Source: Myxococcota bacterium
GTDB lineage: Bacteria; Myxococcota; B64-G9
Direction: 5' to 3'
Assembly: GCA_022710975.1 (NCBI GenBank)
Contig: JAKLGA010000022.1
Span: 20,658-84,657 of the forward strand
DNA length: 64,000 bases
Position numbers and translations under genes: made by a program
The notes under the pieces: generated by a model
Told to the model about the DNA's origin: nothing
The model's database searches: none
The model's input: only the letters and a program-made list of their open reading frames with translations
Shown: positions 26,161 to 34,546 of the stretch, piece by piece
Numbering within the stretch: position 1 is the stretch's first letter
How the letters are laid out: each line of letters opens with the position of its first letter

Positions 26161-28347
26161 ATGCGCTGGTGGATTACCCCGTTCGGAGGGTTTCGTCTTC
26201 CCATATGGACGGCGGCCTGCCTGCTGGTGGTGAGCGGCCTGGCCGTCCCGGCCCTGGCCGAGGAGGCCGGCGAGGAGCCCGGGGAGGTGGAGGGCCAGGA
26301 CGAGGCGCGGCGCGCCGCCAAGGACGGGGACGAGTTCAAGGACTTCGGCGAGCTGGACATCGAGAGCCTGCTGGACGTCGAGACCTCGGCCGGCCTGCGC
26401 GGGGCCGTGCGCTCCCAGCGCGACACGCCGGGCACGATCAGCGTGATCAGCCGCGAGGAGATCGAGCGCCTGGGCGCCCGCGACCTGATCGACATCCTGG
26501 CCATGGTGCCCGGCTTCCAGTTCGGCTCGGACTCGCTCGCGACCCACACCTCCGCCGTGCGCGGGCTGTGGGCGGCCGACGGGCGCAGCATGATGCTGAT
26601 CGACGGCCACGATCTGGCCGAGCTGGCCTACAACGGCGCGCTGCTGGGCAACCGCATCCCGATCGAGTGGCTGGAGCGGGTGGAGGTCATCCGCGGCCCG
26701 GCCTCGCTGGCCTACGGCGGCGGCGCCGAGCTGACCGTCATCAACCTGGTCACCCGCAAGGACCCCGGCTTCCAAGTCGCCGGCGCCTACGGCCAGATGC
26801 TCCACTCCTGGGTCAAGGGCGACGCCTCGCTGGCCGACGCCTACGCCCGCCGCAGCCTGAGCTTCCAGTGGAACCAGGCCTTCCCCGAGGCGGACGGGCT
26901 CGAGGCCCACCTGGCCTTCCACATCGGCCAGGGCAACCGCTCGGACGGCTTCTACCACGACGCCTTCCCCTACCTGGACGGCCGCCCGAACCCCGACCAC
27001 CGGACCCCCATGGCCGGGCAGACGGCCACGGACCCGCTCATGCTCGATCTCAGCCTGGCCTGGCGGGGGCTGGAGGTGAAGTACCTGTTCGAGCGCCACC
27101 ACACCATGTTCCGCGACTCGTGGTACGGCGGCATCGACACGAGCCTGCCGGCCGATTACACCACCAGCTCGCTCATCCTGACCTACGACTGGGAGATCCT
27201 CGACGACCTGCACCTGCGCCCCAGCGCGCGCTACGTGTGGCAGAAGCCCTGGGAGACCACGGACGAGCGCGCCTGGGACTACGAGGAGGCCTGGTGGGAT
27301 CTCACCATGCACCGGGTCCAGCTCCGGCTGCCGCTCGCCTGGACGCCCATCGACGGCGGGGAGTACCTGGAGCGCCTGACCGTGCTGGCCGGCCTCGAGT
27401 ACGTCTACGACTGGGCCGAGGACAAGGACTTCCTGTTCATCGATCCCGACGATCCCGAGAGCGACGGCATGCCCACGGTCGAGCTGCACGACCTGGCCGC
27501 CTACGCCCAGGTGCTGGTCGATCTGAAGTGGATCAACGCCTCGGCCGGCCTGCGCTACCAGTGGCACACCCGCTCGGACCACGCCTTCGCCCCACGCGTG
27601 GCGCTGCAGAAGGCCTACGGGCCGTTCCACTTCAAGGCGCTCTACTCGCAGAGCTTCCGCTCGCCGCCCATCTACGACTTCGCCACCGAGGCCGACGTGG
27701 CGCCGGAGCGGGCCACCTCCTACGAGCTGGAGCTCGGCTACCAGCTCGTGGACTGGCTGCAGCTCACCCTCAACGGGTTCGACATCACCATCGACGGCCC
27801 GCGCTACTACGACAGCAGCCAGGGCGATCGCAGCGAGTTCCACGTGGGCACCCGCGGCTTCGAGCTCGAGCTGCGCTTCCGCCACCAGGACTGGCTGGCG
27901 GGCCTCAGCTACTCGTTCTACGACGTGGTGGGCAAGAACAACGTGGACGACTACGCCGTGCCCGGCAAGCGGCACGTGCTGCTGGGCCTGGCCCCGCACA
28001 AGATCACCGCGCACGTCGGGGTGGTGCTGGCCGAGCGCCTCAGCCTGCACACCTCCCTGTGGGTGCTGTCCGACCAGCGCTACGCGTACACCGACTACCT
28101 GTCGAACGACCCCGTCAACGATCCCGACGCGGTCCAGCGGATCGAGGAGCTGCCCTGGCAGGTGCTGTGGAACGCCCACGTGCGCTACGACGATCTGCTC
28201 GTCGACGGGCTGTGGGTGGGGCTGGGCGTGTACAACATCCTGGACCGCCCGGTGTGGTACGCGCAGGGCTACGACGCCGAGCACGCCCCGATCCCGGGCA
28301 CCTCCCTCGAGGTCATGCTGCACCTGGGCTACGGGCTGGAGCTGTAG
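26161..28347 (+). CDS. TonB-dependent outer-membrane receptor
   Basis: A 728-residue outer-membrane receptor. Signal peptide ends near PALA/EE (about residue 34). An acidic linker is followed by a plug domain (~80-190): TPGTISVISREEIERLG, ARDLIDILAMVPGF and WLERVEVIRGPASLAYGGGAELTVINLVT are classic. The rest is a ~22-strand barrel that ends in an aromatic-poor LGYGLEL. AGGAG stands about six bases before the ATG. It starts 37 bases after the S24/S26-like gene on the same strand, so it may export or take up the cluster's peptide, or transport an unrelated siderophore or vitamin; no iron-regulatory box was seen. Substrate unknown. Confidence 0.85.
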   Translation: MRWWITPFGGFRLPIWTAACLLVVSGLAVPALAEEAGEEPGEVEGQDEARRAAKDGDEFKDFGELDIESLLDVETSAGLRGAVRSQRDTPGTISVISREEIERLGARDLIDILAMVPGFQFGSDSLATHTSAVRGLWAADGRSMMLIDGHDLAELAYNGALLGNRIPIEWLERVEVIRGPASLAYGGGAELTVINLVTRKDPGFQVAGAYGQMLHSWVKGDASLADAYARRSLSFQWNQAFPEADGLEAHLAFHIGQGNRSDGFYHDAFPYLDGRPNPDHRTPMAGQTATDPLMLDLSLAWRGLEVKYLFERHHTMFRDSWYGGIDTSLPADYTTSSLILTYDWEILDDLHLRPSARYVWQKPWETTDERAWDYEEAWWDLTMHRVQLRLPLAWTPIDGGEYLERLTVLAGLEYVYDWAEDKDFLFIDPDDPESDGMPTVELHDLAAYAQVLVDLKWINASAGLRYQWHTRSDHAFAPRVALQKAYGPFHFKALYSQSFRSPPIYDFATEADVAPERATSYELELGYQLVDWLQLTLNGFDITIDGPRYYDSSQGDRSEFHVGTRGFELELRFRHQDWLAGLSYSFYDVVGKNNVDDYAVPGKRHVLLGLAPHKITAHVGVVLAERLSLHTSLWVLSDQRYAYTDYLSNDPVNDPDAVQRIEELPWQVLWNAHVRYDDLLVDGLWVGLGVYNILDRPVWYAQGYDAEHAPIPGTSLEVMLHLGYGLEL

Positions 28348-28368
28348 CGCAGATCCGGCCGGCGGCCC

Positions 28369-29073
28369 TCAGACCCCGAGCGTCATCACCGCGACCCCCG
28401 AGAGGGCCAGCACCCCGCCCGCCAGCGCGTGGGCGTAGCGCTCGAGCGGCCCGAGCGGCAGGGCCCTGAGGCCCAGCCAGCCCGCGGCCACCACGGCGAG
28501 CATGGTGCCGATGGTGGTCAGCGCGAACACGCCCGTCACCAGGCCGAGCGCGAACCAGTCGTGGGCCGCGGCCGGGAACATGAGCACCGGGATGAGCGGC
28601 TCGCAGGGCCCCAGCACGAACACGATGAACAGGATCCACACGGCCCGGCTGGCCCCGTGGGGGTGGGCGTGCGCCACCTCGTGGCCGTGCGGGTGGGCGT
28701 GGATCTCGCCGTCCGCGTGGACGTGGGCGTGGGTGTGGGGCTTGCCGCGCAGCGCCCGCCACAGCCCCCAGGCGCCGTAGGCCAGCCCGAAGGCGATCAG
28801 CGCCCAGGTGGCGATCTCGCCGCGCGTGCCCTCGACCCCCTCCAGGGAGGAGACGGCCAGGCCAGCCGCCACGCCGACGAGCCCGAGGAGCACCGACGAC
28901 AGCACGTGGCCCAGGCCGCACAGCCCGGTGATGACCAGCGTCCTGCGCAGCGACCAGCGGCCCGAGCGGGCCAGCGCCAGGAAGGGCACGTAGTGGTCGG
29001 GGCCCAGGATGGTGTGGATGGAGCCGAGGCTCAGCGCGGTGATCACCAGGGCGACCAGGCTACCCTCGGACAT
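28369..29073 (-). CDS. NicO/UreH-like metal transporter with His-rich loop
   Basis: A 234-residue membrane protein with about six helices. The first helix carries the family motif SIHTILGPDHYVPFLALAR, with His and Asp as likely metal ligands. A cytoplasmic loop (~120-150) is very His-rich (HTHAHVHADGEIHAHPHGHE), a sign of nickel, cobalt or other metal handling. It belongs to the NicO/UreH/TauE-like group, whose members move nickel or cobalt; the metal here is inferred. The start at 29073 has GGAGGT four bases away; an upstream in-frame start at 29136 lacks one. It is divergent from the glycosyltransferase gene. Confidence 0.8.
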   Translation of the reverse strand: MSEGSLVALVITALSLGSIHTILGPDHYVPFLALARSGRWSLRRTLVITGLCGLGHVLSSVLLGLVGVAAGLAVSSLEGVEGTRGEIATWALIAFGLAYGAWGLWRALRGKPHTHAHVHADGEIHAHPHGHEVAHAHPHGASRAVWILFIVFVLGPCEPLIPVLMFPAAAHDWFALGLVTGVFALTTIGTMLAVVAAGWLGLRALPLGPLERYAHALAGGVLALSGVAVMTLGV

Positions 29074-29198
29074 GTCCACCTCCGGCGTCCCCCGGGCAGG
29101 GCCCCTCTTCCTACCACGGACCGGAGCGCGCGCCAACCACCCCGCCCTGCCAGGCCCCTGGAGCTCCCGCGGCGGCTGGGCTACGATCGCCCTCCGGA

Positions 29199-30365
29199 AT
29201 GAGCGCGCTCCGCGTCCTGCACCTCACCCGCGACCTGCCGCCGGCCACCAAGGGCGGCATCTCGACCGCTGTCCACGGGCTGGCGCGAGCCTCGGCCGGC
29301 TTCGGGATCGAGGCGGCCGTGGCCTCCTTCGACGCCTGGCGGCCCCTGGCCCGGGCGCACGCGAGGGGCGCGCAGGCCGCCCCGGCCGAGGAGCGCGGCC
29401 TGCGGGTGCTCCGCCTCCACGGGCCCGGCGATCTGCCGGCGCTGGCCCCCTTCGCCGAGGCCTTCCGGCCGGACCTCTTGCACGTGCACCACGGCATGCT
29501 CTGGGAGGCGGCCACCGGCCTGCGCGCGCGCCTGGGCGTCCCGGCGCTGAAGACCGTCCACGTGCTGCAGGCCGAGCTCCAGCGCCAGCGCCGCGTCCTG
29601 CGGGCCGGGACGAACCTGAGCCTGGCGGCCCAGCGCCGGGCCGTCGAGGAGGCGGACGCGGTGCACGTCCCCTGCGCGGACGCCGCCCGCAGCCTGCTCC
29701 GCGACCACCCGCGCGCGGAGGGGAGGCTCCACGTCCTGGGCTTCGGGCTGGAGGACTCGGAGGCGGCCCGCCGCGCGGCGGCGCGCGAGCGGCCCTTCGC
29801 CCCGCGCCTGCTCTACGCCGGTCGCTTCGCGGAGGTGAAGGGCACGGGCGAGCTGCTCTCGGCCTGGCCCGCGGTGGCCGGGCGCGTGCCCGGCGCGCGG
29901 CTGTGCCTGGCCGGCGGCCTGCCCGGGAACCGCCAGGGCGAGCGGCGCTTCCGCCGCCGGACGGCGGAGCGCGAGGCGGCCGCGACCGGACTCGAGTGGC
30001 CCGGCTGGCTGGCGCCCGAGGCCCTGGCGGAGGAGATGGCCCGGGCCGAGCTGCTGTGCTGCCCCGGCTGGTTCGAGACCTTCGACCAGTCCCTGCTGGA
30101 GGGCATGCTGCACGGGTTGCCGGCCGTGGCCACGGCCGCGGGCGGCCACCTCGAGCTGGTCGCGGACGGGATCACCGGCCTGCTCGTGCCGCCGCGGGAG
30201 CCCGCGGCCCTGGCGGAGGCGCTGGGCGCGCTGCTCGGCCAGCCCGCGCTCGCGCGGCGGCTGGGCCGCGCGGCCGCCGACCAGGCGCGGCGCCGCTGGC
30301 TGTGGGAGCGGCTCGGGGGCGCGTGGGGCGCGCTGTACGCCGCGGCCGTGGGGCGCCGGCCCTGA
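29199..30365 (+). CDS. GT4-family glycosyltransferase
   Basis: A 388-residue GT-B fold glycosyltransferase. The N-terminal RVLHLTRDLPPATKGGISTAVHGLA loop is typical of family 4. The C-terminal donor domain has LLYAGRFAEVKGTGELL and the catalytic signature FETFDQSLLEGMLHGLPAVAT (EX7E type). Such enzymes use activated sugars to build polysaccharide or glycolipid. No other capsule or O-antigen genes are nearby, so acceptor and donor are unknown. A TACGAT hexamer about 12 bases before the ATG may be its -10, giving a very short leader. Confidence 0.85.
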   Translation: MSALRVLHLTRDLPPATKGGISTAVHGLARASAGFGIEAAVASFDAWRPLARAHARGAQAAPAEERGLRVLRLHGPGDLPALAPFAEAFRPDLLHVHHGMLWEAATGLRARLGVPALKTVHVLQAELQRQRRVLRAGTNLSLAAQRRAVEEADAVHVPCADAARSLLRDHPRAEGRLHVLGFGLEDSEAARRAAARERPFAPRLLYAGRFAEVKGTGELLSAWPAVAGRVPGARLCLAGGLPGNRQGERRFRRRTAEREAAATGLEWPGWLAPEALAEEMARAELLCCPGWFETFDQSLLEGMLHGLPAVATAAGGHLELVADGITGLLVPPREPAALAEALGALLGQPALARRLGRAAADQARRRWLWERLGGAWGALYAAAVGRRP

Positions 30366-30368
30366 GCC

Positions 30369-30980
30369 CTACTCGCGGGGCGGCTCGGGCGCGATGCGGC
30401 CCGTCGCCTCCAGCACGGCGAAGAGCAGGCTCTGCACGCTGAAGGGCCGCGCCAGGAGCGGCCCGGGGGGCTCGCGCACCTCCTCGGGCCGGGCGCACAG
30501 GTAGAGCGCGGGCAGCGCGGGCCGGCTGACCCGCAGGCGCGCGTGCAGCGCGGGGCCGCCCAGCCCCTCCGGTTCGAGCTCGGACAGCAACAGATCCACC
30601 GGGCCCGCCCCGGCCAGCCGCTCGGCCTCGCCCGCATCCGCCGCCAGGATCACCCGGTGGCCGTGCAGCTCGAGGATGGCCCGGGCCAGCTCGCGCACCT
30701 CCGGGTCGGGGGCCAGGATCAGGACCGTGCCCCGGCCGAGCCGATCCCCGCTCTGCGCACCGGCCGCCTGGCGGCCGAGCGCCAGGAGCTCCTCGGTCAG
30801 CGCGCGGGCGGCCACGGCCGCCTGGCGAATCTCCTGTGCCCAGCCGGCCAGCTGGCTGCCCGCGGGCAGCTCCATGAGCAACAGGTCGGCGAAGCCGAGC
30901 ACGGGCGCCAGGCGGTTGTTCAGCTCGTGGGCCAGCCTGGACAGGCGCAGCTCCGGTCCGCCTCCCTCTTCCGTCGCCAT
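30369..30980 (-). CDS. Degenerate HisKA-receiver protein without ATPase domain
   Basis: A 203-residue protein. Residues ~10-70 form a HisKA dimerisation helix pair with the H-box LAHELNNRLAPVLGFADLL (His18). No HATPase domain follows. Instead residues ~84-195 are receiver-like, but the phosphoacceptor Asp is Glu134 (LLLSELEPEGLGG) and the conserved Lys is Arg178 (ARPFS). One of the acidic pair (D92) remains. It cannot autophosphorylate by itself and the receiver should be locked, possibly in an active-like state. It may be a scaffold or a phosphate acceptor for another kinase. The start at 30980 is set by a GGAGGGGGGC site; the upstream extension lacks domain character. Last gene of a six-gene minus-strand group. 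Confidence 0.75.
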   Translation of the reverse strand: MATEEGGGPELRLSRLAHELNNRLAPVLGFADLLLMELPAGSQLAGWAQEIRQAAVAARALTEELLALGRQAAGAQSGDRLGRGTVLILAPDPEVRELARAILELHGHRVILAADAGEAERLAGAGPVDLLLSELEPEGLGGPALHARLRVSRPALPALYLCARPEEVREPPGPLLARPFSVQSLLFAVLEATGRIAPEPPRE

Positions 30981-31071
30981 GTCTGCCCCCCTCCAGCCGC
31001 TACTCGCACACCCCGCCGTTGGGATACGAAGAACATTTCGTGCCGCCCGGGCACGAGTGCCAGGTGGCGGG

Positions 31072-31899
31072 TCAACTCGAGCAGTCGAGCACCAGGCACC
31101 CCCCGGGGCCCGCCTTGCACTCACGGTACTTGACGTCCGTCATGCACACCTTCTGCCCGGGGAAGTCGCACTCGTTCTCCCCCTCGCACGAAGGCGGCGC
31201 CACCTCCACGCAGGCCAGCTCCTCGGCCAGGCAGACCGAGCCGGCCGGGCAGGGCGCCAGCGCGCCCCAGGCCAGACAGCCCTGTTCGTCCGGCGGGGCG
31301 CAGGCGATCAGCCCCACCAGCTCGAGGCAGGCCTGCTCGCCCGCCTGGCAGGGGTCGGCGCACACGCAGGCGCCAGCGTCGCAGCGCTGGCGCTCCGGGC
31401 AGGCCGCGGGGGAGCCCCAGCGGGTGCAGCCCTCGCCGTCCGGCCCCTCGCAGACGACCAGCGCGCCGGCCAGATCGCAGGCGCTCTCCCCGGGCTGGCA
31501 GGGTCCCCCGCAGTCGCAGGCCCCGCCCGCGCACACCAGGCCCGCGGGGCAGTCCTCGGGCGCGCCCCAGGCCAGGCAGCCGTCCTCGTCCGGCCCGGCG
31601 CAGCGCTGCAGCCGCCCGTCCGCGGCGCACACCGACTGCCCGCCCTGACAGGGGTTGGCGCAGGCGCACTCGCCGGCGCTGCAGGCCTGGGCCGGGCCGC
31701 AGGCCGCGGGCGCGCCCCAGTGGGTGCAGCCCTCGGCGTCCGGCCCGGCGCACGCCACCCGCCGGCCGTCCGGGTCGCAGCGGGCAGCCCCGAGCGCGCA
31801 CTCGTCCGTGCACAGCTTGCCCGGATCGCCCTCGAGGAAGTCGCAGCCCGGCGCCCCGAGCGCGGCCGCGAACCACAGCAGCCAGGGGTTCGCTCTCAT
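31072..31899 (-). CDS. Cys-rich repeat exported protein, possibly truncated by a stop codon
   Basis: A 275-residue exported protein. The N-terminal signal (LLWFAAALGAPGC) looks like a weak lipobox. The rest is four Cys-rich repeats of ~43 residues with the pattern C-x2-G-x-DGEGC-x-W-G-P/A-x2-CP. No enzyme domain. The frame ends with VLDCSS and a TGA at 31072-31074, yet the same frame continues for 23 codons (to a TAG at 31000-31002) with three more cysteines and Gly/Pro turns (WHSCPGGTKCSSYPNGGVC). This looks like the original C-terminus, so the TGA may be a recent nonsense change. Family unknown beyond Cys-rich surface proteins of Myxococcota. Confidence 0.75.
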   Translation of the reverse strand: MRANPWLLWFAAALGAPGCDFLEGDPGKLCTDECALGAARCDPDGRRVACAGPDAEGCTHWGAPAACGPAQACSAGECACANPCQGGQSVCAADGRLQRCAGPDEDGCLAWGAPEDCPAGLVCAGGACDCGGPCQPGESACDLAGALVVCEGPDGEGCTRWGSPAACPERQRCDAGACVCADPCQAGEQACLELVGLIACAPPDEQGCLAWGALAPCPAGSVCLAEELACVEVAPPSCEGENECDFPGQKVCMTDVKYRECKAGPGGCLVLDCSS

Positions 31900-31954
31900 G
31901 GCCCTACACTATCCCCTGGCCCAGCGCGCAACAAGCTCGCCCCCTTCCGGTACC

Positions 31955-33622
31955 CTAGTGGCCACAGCCGCAGGCGTCGCGCCGGGCGAACTCGTCCTGG
32001 CGCAGGAGCTCCTGGAGCCGGCCGGCCTCCTGGACCGCGGCCGCCTCCCGGGCGAGCGGCACCGCGCCCGGCCCGGGCTCCTCGGGCGGGGCGAAGGGAT
32101 CGAGCTCCAGCGACCAGCGCAGCCCCACCAGCAGCCGGTGCTCGACGAAGTCGTGATCCTGGAGCACGGTGTCGGCAGACGAGTCCCGCCAGCTCAGCTC
32201 GTACCCCGCGCCCAGACGCCCGCCCAACCAGGCCGGGCTCCACAGCCACAGACCGACGCGGGCGAAGAGATCCAGGCGCTCGTCCACCGAGCCGAAGGCC
32301 GCCCGGCCGGCCTCGCCGCCCGAGCGCGGGTAGTGATCGAGCCCGGCGGTCAGCGCGAGTTGCGCGGACAGGTCGGCCGGCAGCGCGGCCCGCGCGGAGG
32401 CGATCCCGGTCAGGCCCCACAGGTCCCAGACCTGCTCCTCCGCGGCGTGGTAGCGGAACGAGCCGGCCAGCAGGAGCTCCAGCCAGTCGAGCGGCCGGAG
32501 GGCCCCGCCCAGCCCGCCGTCCAGCTCGGTGCGCGTGCGGCCCGCGTCGCGCATCAGCCGTCGCCCCAGCCCGGCGAAGTAGAGCAGCGCGCCGCTCTCC
32601 AGCTCCAGCTCGAGCCGGTGGCCGGTCGAGAACAGGGGCGCCTGCTGATCGAGCCAGAGCTTCTGGTGCTGGTAGGCGACCAGCAGCGAGGGTCGGCCCT
32701 GGCCCAGCCGCACGCCCGGGCGGAGATCGAGCTCCAGCGAGCGGTAGCCCGAGGCCTCCCCGGCGAAGGGCAGGTTGCCCTGCAGGCGCGCCTCGAGGCT
32801 CGGTCGCAGCGGGGCCGGGCCGGGCTCGGGCAGCTCCAGGCGCGCGCCGAGATCCATGCGCGCCAGGCCCGAGGCCGGGCCCGCGGCGCCGGGGTCGCTG
32901 GGCGCGCCGGCCGTGGCGTTCGTGGAGTAACCCGCCTGCAGCTCGGCGCGCAGCTCGAGCGGCGCGCGGCGCGACGGATCGAGCCCCGCCTCCAGCTCGC
33001 GGAGCAGCGCGCGGTCCCCGGGCCCGAGCGCCCGGGCGCGGCGCGCCTGCCGCAGGAGCGTGAGCCCGTCGGCGGCGTCCCCCGCGGCCTGGGCCCAGAG
33101 CGCCTCCAGCAGCAGCGCCCGGCCCCGCCCGGCCTCCGTGCGCGGGCACCCGCCGCCGGCCAGCGCCTCGCGCGCCAGATCCACGAAGCCCTGGCGGCTC
33201 AGCGCCCAGGCCAGCAGCTCCCGGCTGGCGCAGTCTCCGGGCTCACGCTCCACGGCCGCGTGCAGGGTGCGCACGGCCCAGGCCAGGTTGCCCTCCCGGA
33301 GGTAGGCGTACGCCAGCCAGCGTTCGAGCGCGCCGAGCCTCCAGCCACGCGCGCGCAGCGCCTTGAGGGCCTCCACCGCCGCCTCCGGGCCGTCGCGCTC
33401 GAGCAGGCAGGGCACCCAGGCCTCCAGGCAGGCCGCGGCCTCCTCGACCGCGGCCGGGTCGCCCTGCAGGCAGGCGGACGCGCAGGCGTCCTCCCCGCCG
33501 CGGACCGGACCCGCGCCGGACAGGAGGCAGGCGCCGAGGAGCGCCCCGAGCGCCCGCAGCCTGACCTCCCGGGCTGGAGAGCGCCGGCCGGCTCGCCCGC
33601 CGCGCGCGGCGGGGTTCGGCAA
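31955..33622 (-). CDS. TPR-containing outer-membrane barrel protein
   Basis: A 555-residue protein (as drawn from a TTG). A hydrophobic signal (RALGALLGACLLSGAG, residues ~23-38) leads into Cys- and Ala-rich TPR-like helices (~60-215; for example EGNLAWAVRTLHAAVE and LLAWALSRQGFVDLAREAL), then ~14 amphipathic strands with the barrel pattern (LRAELQAGYSTN, LLVAYQHQKLWL, GYELSWRD, HRLLVGLRWSLELDPF). It resembles TPR-barrel outer-membrane assembly or surface-lipoprotein modifier proteins. A start at CTG 33559, just downstream of a GGGAGGT, would fit the signal peptide better than the TTG, which has no ribosome-binding site. Function inferred only. Confidence 0.7.
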   Translation of the reverse strand: MPNPAARGGRAGRRSPAREVRLRALGALLGACLLSGAGPVRGGEDACASACLQGDPAAVEEAAACLEAWVPCLLERDGPEAAVEALKALRARGWRLGALERWLAYAYLREGNLAWAVRTLHAAVEREPGDCASRELLAWALSRQGFVDLAREALAGGGCPRTEAGRGRALLLEALWAQAAGDAADGLTLLRQARRARALGPGDRALLRELEAGLDPSRRAPLELRAELQAGYSTNATAGAPSDPGAAGPASGLARMDLGARLELPEPGPAPLRPSLEARLQGNLPFAGEASGYRSLELDLRPGVRLGQGRPSLLVAYQHQKLWLDQQAPLFSTGHRLELELESGALLYFAGLGRRLMRDAGRTRTELDGGLGGALRPLDWLELLLAGSFRYHAAEEQVWDLWGLTGIASARAALPADLSAQLALTAGLDHYPRSGGEAGRAAFGSVDERLDLFARVGLWLWSPAWLGGRLGAGYELSWRDSSADTVLQDHDFVEHRLLVGLRWSLELDPFAPPEEPGPGAVPLAREAAAVQEAGRLQELLRQDEFARRDACGCGH

Positions 33623-33654
33623 GGTGTCGTGGGGCGCCAGGGCGCGCCTCCGCC

Positions 33655-34143
33655 TCAGGGGAAGCGCGCGCAGCCGCGCAGGCTGCCCGTGCGGCTCGCG
33701 CCGCCGCAGGCCGGCAGCTCGTGGAAGTCAGACAGTTCGAACTCGACGCCCTCGGCGCTGAACAGGCCGATGCGCCCGGGGAAGCCCTGGGCGTCGCAGT
33801 TGCCGAGGGCCGGCCCGCCCTGGGCCTGGGCGTTCAGCTCGCCGCGCGCCTCGCCCGCCCCGCCCTCGGCGAGCGGGGTCGGCCACTCGAGCACCAGCCG
33901 GCCGCCCTCGGCCAGGTAGACGGTCGCCCGGCAGGGGCTGGCGGCGGCGGAGTTCTCCACCACCTCGCCGGCCACCGCGTACACGGCCGAGAACGGGGCG
34001 CCGTCCAGCTCGCCCGACAGGCTGAGCTCCCCCGGCTGGCAGGGCCAGCCCGCGTCCGGGCTCCCGCTCCCGCCGCCTCCGCCGCAGCCCGCGCCCGCGC
34101 TCAGCCAGGCGAGCGCCACCAGCGCGTCGCAGATCCTCCGCAT
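33655..34143 (-). CDS. Small lipoprotein of unknown function
   Basis: A 162-residue probable lipoprotein: ALVALAWLSAGAGC with a Gly/Ser-rich linker after the Cys. The mature part has a few conserved-looking beta strands (LSLSGELDGAPFSAVYAVAGEVV, CRATVYLAEGGRLVLEWP) and four Cys. The family is not recognised. It starts 11 bases after the DUF1820 gene and ends 32 bases before the TPR-barrel gene, so it probably works in the same envelope pathway. Confidence 0.65.
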   Translation of the reverse strand: MRRICDALVALAWLSAGAGCGGGGGSGSPDAGWPCQPGELSLSGELDGAPFSAVYAVAGEVVENSAAASPCRATVYLAEGGRLVLEWPTPLAEGGAGEARGELNAQAQGGPALGNCDAQGFPGRIGLFSAEGVEFELSDFHELPACGGASRTGSLRGCARFP

Positions 34144-34154
34144 GGCGGGCGCCC

Positions 34155-34499
34155 TCACTTGCCCTTGGGCGGCGGCTTCCGCGCGCCGGGCAGCACGACC
34201 AGGTTGCTGCGATCGTTCTGGAGGCGGAGCGCGGCCGCCGGCTCGCCCACCTCGGCGATGCTGACCACCGCGTAGATCGACAGGTGCAGGCTCTTCACGC
34301 TCTCGTAGCGCTTCTTCTGGGCCTCCTCGTCGGGCTTCACCACCAGGGCCTCGGTGTCGAACACGAAGTCGGACAGGCGCACGAAGCTGAGCCCCAGGCT
34401 CGAGTCGTCCACCGCGCGGGCCTTCAGCTCGGCCACCTTCTCGGTGAGCGGATCGCGGTAGGTGATCAGGAAGTACCCGTCGCTCTTCTTCTTGCCCAC
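34155..34499 (-). CDS. DUF1820 family protein
   Basis: A 114-residue protein matching the DUF1820 pattern: FLITYRDPLTEKVAELKARAV at the start, the conserved LGLSFVRLSDFVFDTEALVVKPDEEAQKKRYESVKSLHLS core (quoted in parts; compare the family's FIEVEELVFGERS... PSEEKLKSEFEGVKR...IPMHAVIRIDEV) and YAVVSIAEVGE. The C-terminal tail is Pro/Lys-rich. Family function is unknown; it may bind RNA or ribosomes. The GTG start has GAGGAG eight bases upstream. Confidence 0.75.
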   Translation of the reverse strand: MGKKKSDGYFLITYRDPLTEKVAELKARAVDDSSLGLSFVRLSDFVFDTEALVVKPDEEAQKKRYESVKSLHLSIYAVVSIAEVGEPAAALRLQNDRSNLVVLPGARKPPPKGK

Positions 34500-34546
34500 G
34501 GTGGCAGCTCCTCGCCTCGGTCTCTACCCGCGATCGGCCGAGCCTG

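Noticed and set aside
31072..31074. TGA as a selenocysteine codon
   Set aside because: No SECIS-like hairpin is evident right after it and the protein is a Cys-rich repeat, not a redox enzyme. Kept only as a possible nonsense change.
31955..32000. MYXO-CTERM tail on the TPR-barrel protein (CGCGH end)
   Set aside because: No hydrophobic helix or Arg cluster follows the Cys motif.
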